Assembly: GCA_021809235.1 (NCBI GenBank)
Contig: JAKBAG010000096.1
Span: forward strand, 1-10,281
Direction: 5' to 3'
Source: Acidobacteriota bacterium
GTDB lineage: Bacteria > Acidobacteriota > Terriglobia > Terriglobales > Acidobacteriaceae
Length of the DNA stretch: 10,281 bases
How positions within the stretch are numbered: the stretch's first letter is position 1; each line of letters begins with the position of its first letter. The position numbers and the translations under genes are program-made. The notes below the pieces were generated by a model. That model did not search any database. It was not told the origin of the DNA and saw only the letters and a list, made by a program, of their open reading frames with translations. Positions 7,520 through 10,281 of this stretch are shown here, one piece after another.

Positions 7520-8884
7520 TTAGCGGGTGAGGCCGAGGAATGCGGCGAAGACGTCGTTGGAGAGCAGGCGGCCGCGAGGAGTAAGGGCGAAGCCGTCGGG
7601 GGTGGTCTGGAGCAGGCCGTCCTGGACGAGCGTTTGGGCGGCGGCCAGAGATGGCTCGAGGGCAGCGTGGCCAAAGATCTGGCGGAGTTGGCCAAGATGG
7701 ATGCCGGAGTTGCAGCGCAGGCCGAGAAACCAGGACTCTTCAATTTGCTGGACAGGACCGAGCCAGTTTTGCTCGGCGATGGGCGGGGCCAGAGTTGAGG
7801 CCGTGCCTAAGACACTGTTGGCCGGGTTTCCGCGTTGGTTTGCGCCATGTTCGAGGTAGGTGGCAAGGTCGGCAGTGGTGGTAAAGCGGAGGCTGGGGCG
7901 TGAGCCGGGATGCTGCGCAGGTGCGTTACTGGCGGCTGGAGCGGCAAAGAGCATGGACGAGGCGTCGAGGCCGAGCCCGAGATACGGCGTGCGCCGCCAG
8001 TAGCCGAGGTTGTGGCGGGAAGCGTGGCCGGGACGGGCGAAGTTGGAGATTTCGTACTGGGCGAGTCCGGCGTGGGCCAGGGTTTCGACGGCGGTCTGGT
8101 ACATGGTGGCGATGGCGTCATCGGAGGGGACAAGCTCGGCGTAGTAGCGCGCGCCACCGTCGAGCAACTCGCGGCCGAGCCGGGAGTCCTCGTCGATTTC
8201 CAGCATATAAATGCTGGCGTGGGGCGTGCCGCTGTCGAGCAGGACGCCAAGGGATTCGCGCCAGGAGTCGAGGGTCTGGCCGGCGAGTCCGGCGAGCAGA
8301 TCAAGGTTGAGGTTGGAGATGCCGGCGGCACGAATGCGGGCAATGTCAGCCAGGGTCTGGGTCCGGGTGTGAAGACGGCCGCTGATGGCGGCTTCCCGAT
8401 CGAGGAAGCTTTGCACACCAAGACTGATGCGGTTTGCGCCGCAGCGGACGAGTGCGTCAAGGGTGACGTCGGCAAGCTGGCCGGGGGCGGATTCGATGGT
8501 GATCTCGATATCGGGGGCGAGTTGGAAGTTGCGAGCGATGGCTGCAAAAAGCGCGTCGAAGTGATGGGGCGCGAGTAGGACAGGCGTGCCGCCGCCGAAG
8601 TAAATGGAGGTCAGCGTGGTGGGCAGATCCAGGCCCTGCGCGTGGGTCCAGCTGCGGCCGGCATCGAGGTCGGCGATGAGGCGGGCGACATAGCGGTCAT
8701 GCTGGCTGGCGGGGTAGACGCCGGAGGCAAAGTTGCAGTAGGTGCACTTGGAACGGCAGAAGGGGATGGAAAGATAGAGGCCAAAGTCGGCACAGACCGT
8801 CGTGCCGCGCCCGCAGGAATCGTCGGTTTCGCTGAGGGGCTGGCTGGCAGGGAGGTGTGCGATTTGATTCGGGTCGGAGATCAC
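7520..8884 (-). CDS. hemW: HemW, radical-SAM heme chaperone (formerly annotated oxygen-independent coproporphyrinogen III oxidase-like)
   Basis: 454-residue cytoplasmic radical-SAM protein. GLYLSIPFC begins the domain; C43-x3-C47-x2-C50 (in FCRSKCTYCNF) are the [4Fe-4S] ligands, followed by Asn-Phe, lacking the fourth cysteine of true HemN. SAM-contact GGGTP is at residues 97-101, and RISLGVQSF and LNLDLLAGLAGQT are family blocks. YEISNFARPGHASRHNLGYW (277-296) contains the HNxxYW motif implicated in heme binding by HemW. ESWFLGLRCNSGI (383-395) starts the HemN_C-like tail. HemW hands heme to respiratory proteins. Residues about 313-372 are an Ala/Pro-rich insertion, and with the ~33-residue N-terminal extension this makes it longer than the usual 380-400. 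The start is GTG 8884, with GGGAG upstream (8899-8895) at about 10-base spacing. The frame stays open to 9457, but that part is Pro/His-rich antisense to the photolyase-like gene and contains no domain. The exact start is less certain than the identity. Confidence 0.9.
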   Translation of the reverse strand: MISDPNQIAHLPASQPLSETDDSCGRGTTVCADFGLYLSIPFCRSKCTYCNFASGVYPASQHDRYVARLIADLDAGRSWTHAQGLDLPTTLTSIYFGGGTPVLLAPHHFDALFAAIARNFQLAPDIEITIESAPGQLADVTLDALVRCGANRISLGVQSFLDREAAISGRLHTRTQTLADIARIRAAGISNLNLDLLAGLAGQTLDSWRESLGVLLDSGTPHASIYMLEIDEDSRLGRELLDGGARYYAELVPSDDAIATMYQTAVETLAHAGLAQYEISNFARPGHASRHNLGYWRRTPYLGLGLDASSMLFAAPAASNAPAQHPGSRPSLRFTTTADLATYLEHGANQRGNPANSVLGTASTLAPPIAEQNWLGPVQQIEESWFLGLRCNSGIHLGQLRQIFGHAALEPSLAAAQTLVQDGLLQTTPDGFALTPRGRLLSNDVFAAFLGLTR

Positions 8885-8920
8885 TGCTCTTATTCTCCCA
8901 TCCCGGAATTGGTTGCAGCA

Positions 8921-8938
8921 GCGCAGCACTGGCTGCGC
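8921..8938. repeat. Perfect short hairpin in the hemW/photolyase divergent region
   Basis: GCGCAGC (8921-8927) and GCTGCGC (8932-8938) form a 7-bp stem with a 4-base loop. It lies in the 191-bp gap between the divergent starts, 37 bases upstream of the proposed hemW GTG, where it could fold in the hemW leader or act as a protein-binding dyad. It is GC-rich and short, so it could be chance. The rest of the gap holds an isolated TTGACA (9005-9010) with no matching -10. Confidence 0.3.
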
Positions 8939-9075
8939 CTTTCGTGGAAGGCTGCGGTTGCGCTCCCGTTGTTCGCGTGGTTGAGGGCAGTGTTCGGATG
9001 GGTTTTGACAGGGTAGCAACGGGGTTGGGTCTGGATGTGGGCTGGATAGTGGCGGGCAGTTAGGCTGTAGGGGTG

Positions 9076-10281
9076 ATGATCCTGCATGAGCGGAATGTGT
9101 ATGGGGACTGCGGAGATGCGGCGCTGCTGGAGGCGCAGGTGCGCGCGGATCTGCAGGCAGACGGAAATGCGGATGTAGCTGGGGATGGCGCGGATGCGCA
9201 GGCAGGGCGGTGGAGTGAGCATGCCTGGCGACAGACGGCAGTGCCGGAGCGGATGCGAGGCGGTCGGTCGGCGGCCGAGGCTGCGTTGCTGGCGGTAGAC
9301 CCGGTGGGATACGCGCGGAGCAGGAATTTTCTGGATGGGCAGGTGACGGGGCTTTCCCCCTATCTGCGGCATGGGGTGTTGACGCTGGGCGAGGTGCGGG
9401 ATGCGGCGCTGGCGGCTGCGGGTGCGGGCGCGGAAAAGCTGGTGCAGGAGCTGGCATGGCGGGAGTATTGGCAGCGTGTGTATGGAGCGCTGGATGGGGC
9501 CGTGGGCGCGGATATGGAGGCGGACAAGACAGGGGTGGCTGCCCGCCTCGAGGAGCTTCCGGAGGATGTACGCGGAGCCCGGACCGGGCTGCGGTGCATG
9601 GATGCCTGGAGCGGACAGTTGCAGCGGAGCGGATATCTACACAACCATGCGCGGATGTGGATGGCGGCGTATCTAGTGCATTGGAGGCGGGTGCGGTGGC
9701 AGGCAGGTGCGGCGTGGTTTCGGGAGCATTTGCTGGACGGAGATGCTGCGAGCAATGACCTGTCCTGGCAGTGGGTAGCCTCTACGTTCGGGAGCAAGCC
9801 GTACATTTTCAATCGGGAGAATCTGGAGCGGTACTCGGGGGGACAGTTTTGTCAGGGGTGCGCACTGGCAGATCGGGGTTGCCCGATGGAGGGCAGCTAT
9901 GAGGAGCTGGCCGGACGGCTGTTTGGAGCCAGCGCGGAGGTGGCGGCCGCTACGGCAGCGGAGAAAGGGGATGGTCGTTGGCCGGCCGGGCGGCTGCGTC
10001 GCGTGATGGATGGAGTAGCGGCGGACAAGCCAATGCGGCGCCCGCTGATCTGGGTGCATAACGGAAGTCTGAATCCGAAGCAGGAGGCGCTGCGGCGGTA
10101 TCCAGAGGCTCCGGTGGTATTTGTGTGGGATGAGGAGTGGATGGAGCGGGACCAGGTGAGTGCGAAGCGGCTGGCATTTGTGGCGGAGTGTTTGCGGGAG
10201 ATGCCGGAGCGGATGTGGATTGTGCGCGCCGGGCGGGGTGGTTTGGCGGAGCTGCTGCGCGGGTTGAGTACGCGGCTGGGA
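9076..10281 (+). CDS. Photolyase/cryptochrome-family FAD protein with FAD domain N-terminal (3' end outside window)
   Basis: The frame is open from after a stop at 9061-9063 to the window edge: 402 residues from ATG 9076 (GTG 9073 is the only earlier start; AGGGG at 9069-9073 is close to either). Residues about 56-285 are a photolyase FAD-binding domain: GYARSRNFLDGQVTGLSPYL then RHG (78-100), LVQELAWREYWQRVY (122-136), GYLHNHARMWMAAYL (186-200) and LDGDAASNDLSWQWVAS (220-236), the last holding the N-x-x-x-W-Q-W signature of FAD binding. C174, C259, C262 and C269 have a spacing reminiscent of FeS photolyase ligands. Residues 322-402, PLIWVHNGSLNP then APVVFVWDEEWM and SAKRLAFVAECL, resemble the first half of the photolyase alpha/beta antenna domain, which is normally N-terminal. 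The protein may repair UV lesions by light-driven electron transfer or act as a light sensor. Flavoprotein family membership is confident; repair activity is not shown. Confidence 0.85.
   Translation, partial: MILHERNVYGDCGDAALLEAQVRADLQADGNADVAGDGADAQAGRWSEHAWRQTAVPERMRGGRSAAEAALLAVDPVGYARSRNFLDGQVTGLSPYLRHGVLTLGEVRDAALAAAGAGAEKLVQELAWREYWQRVYGALDGAVGADMEADKTGVAARLEELPEDVRGARTGLRCMDAWSGQLQRSGYLHNHARMWMAAYLVHWRRVRWQAGAAWFREHLLDGDAASNDLSWQWVASTFGSKPYIFNRENLERYSGGQFCQGCALADRGCPMEGSYEELAGRLFGASAEVAAATAAEKGDGRWPAGRLRRVMDGVAADKPMRRPLIWVHNGSLNPKQEALRRYPEAPVVFVWDEEWMERDQVSAKRLAFVAECLREMPERMWIVRAGRGGLAELLRGLSTRLG

Noticed and set aside
7807..8547. Minus-strand 246-codon frame overlapping hemW
   Set aside because: Pro/Ser/Thr-rich low-complexity translation in another frame of hemW, which has clear radical-SAM motifs; a shadow frame.
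7910..8578. Plus-strand 222-codon frame opposite hemW
   Set aside because: Gly/Val/Asp-rich antisense translation of the HemW coding sequence without motifs or a ribosome binding site.
9005..9010. Perfect TTGACA -35 hexamer upstream of the photolyase-like gene
   Set aside because: No acceptable -10 hexamer at 16-18 bases downstream (GGTCTG at 17), so a promoter cannot be supported from this alone.
9401..9758. Short plus-strand frames inside the photolyase-like gene
   Set aside because: They are out of frame with the continuous 402-codon frame from 9076, which carries all the FAD-domain motifs.

Overview
The window looks like chromosomal DNA from a soil-type acidobacterium (class Terriglobia / Acidobacteriaceae is my best guess). 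The GC-rich composition fits. More telling is the combination of a very large carboxypeptidase-regulatory-like/TonB-receptor-like outer membrane protein with a membrane-anchored winged-helix protein of a type common in that phylum. Assignment is from protein character only; no marker gene is present. I saw no mobile element, tRNA, rRNA or CRISPR array. No gene-free stretch exceeds 300 bases.

Layout. (1) Positions 2-1132, plus strand: the C-terminal part of a type-B carboxylesterase that begins outside the window. (2) A perfect 11-bp hairpin at 1168-1194 separates it from the convergent gene at 1238-2566, minus strand, a single-pass membrane protein with a cytoplasmic winged-helix domain. (3) A 284-bp divergent intergenic region holds a composite palindrome (2732-2760), a candidate operator. 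(4) 2851-6285, plus strand: a 1144-residue Oar-like/TonB-dependent-receptor-like outer membrane protein. (5) After a 91-bp gap with a 10-bp hairpin comes 6377-7426, plus strand, a secreted PI-PLC/GDPD-like phosphodiesterase, probably in the same transcription unit. (6) Convergent with it is 7520-8884, minus strand, HemW, a radical-SAM heme chaperone. (7) Divergent from hemW is 9076 to the window edge, plus strand, a photolyase/cryptochrome-family flavoprotein, cut off at the right end.

Functional reading. The regulator, outer membrane receptor and phosphodiesterase (perhaps with the esterase) could form a small surface-uptake and periplasmic-hydrolysis locus controlled through the shared intergenic region; this is inference from gene order. 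The hemW/photolyase pair looks unrelated to that locus.

The most interesting gene is the photolyase-like one. Its FAD-binding domain is N-terminal and a segment resembling the photolyase alpha/beta (antenna) domain follows it, the reverse of the canonical order. It also carries four cysteines whose spacing resembles the [4Fe-4S] ligands of FeS-type bacterial photolyases. Three start sites were set from the sequence: GTG 2566 for the regulator (strong Shine-Dalgarno), ATG 2851 for the receptor, and GTG 8884 for hemW, where the open frame continues far upstream only as an antisense shadow of the photolyase gene.
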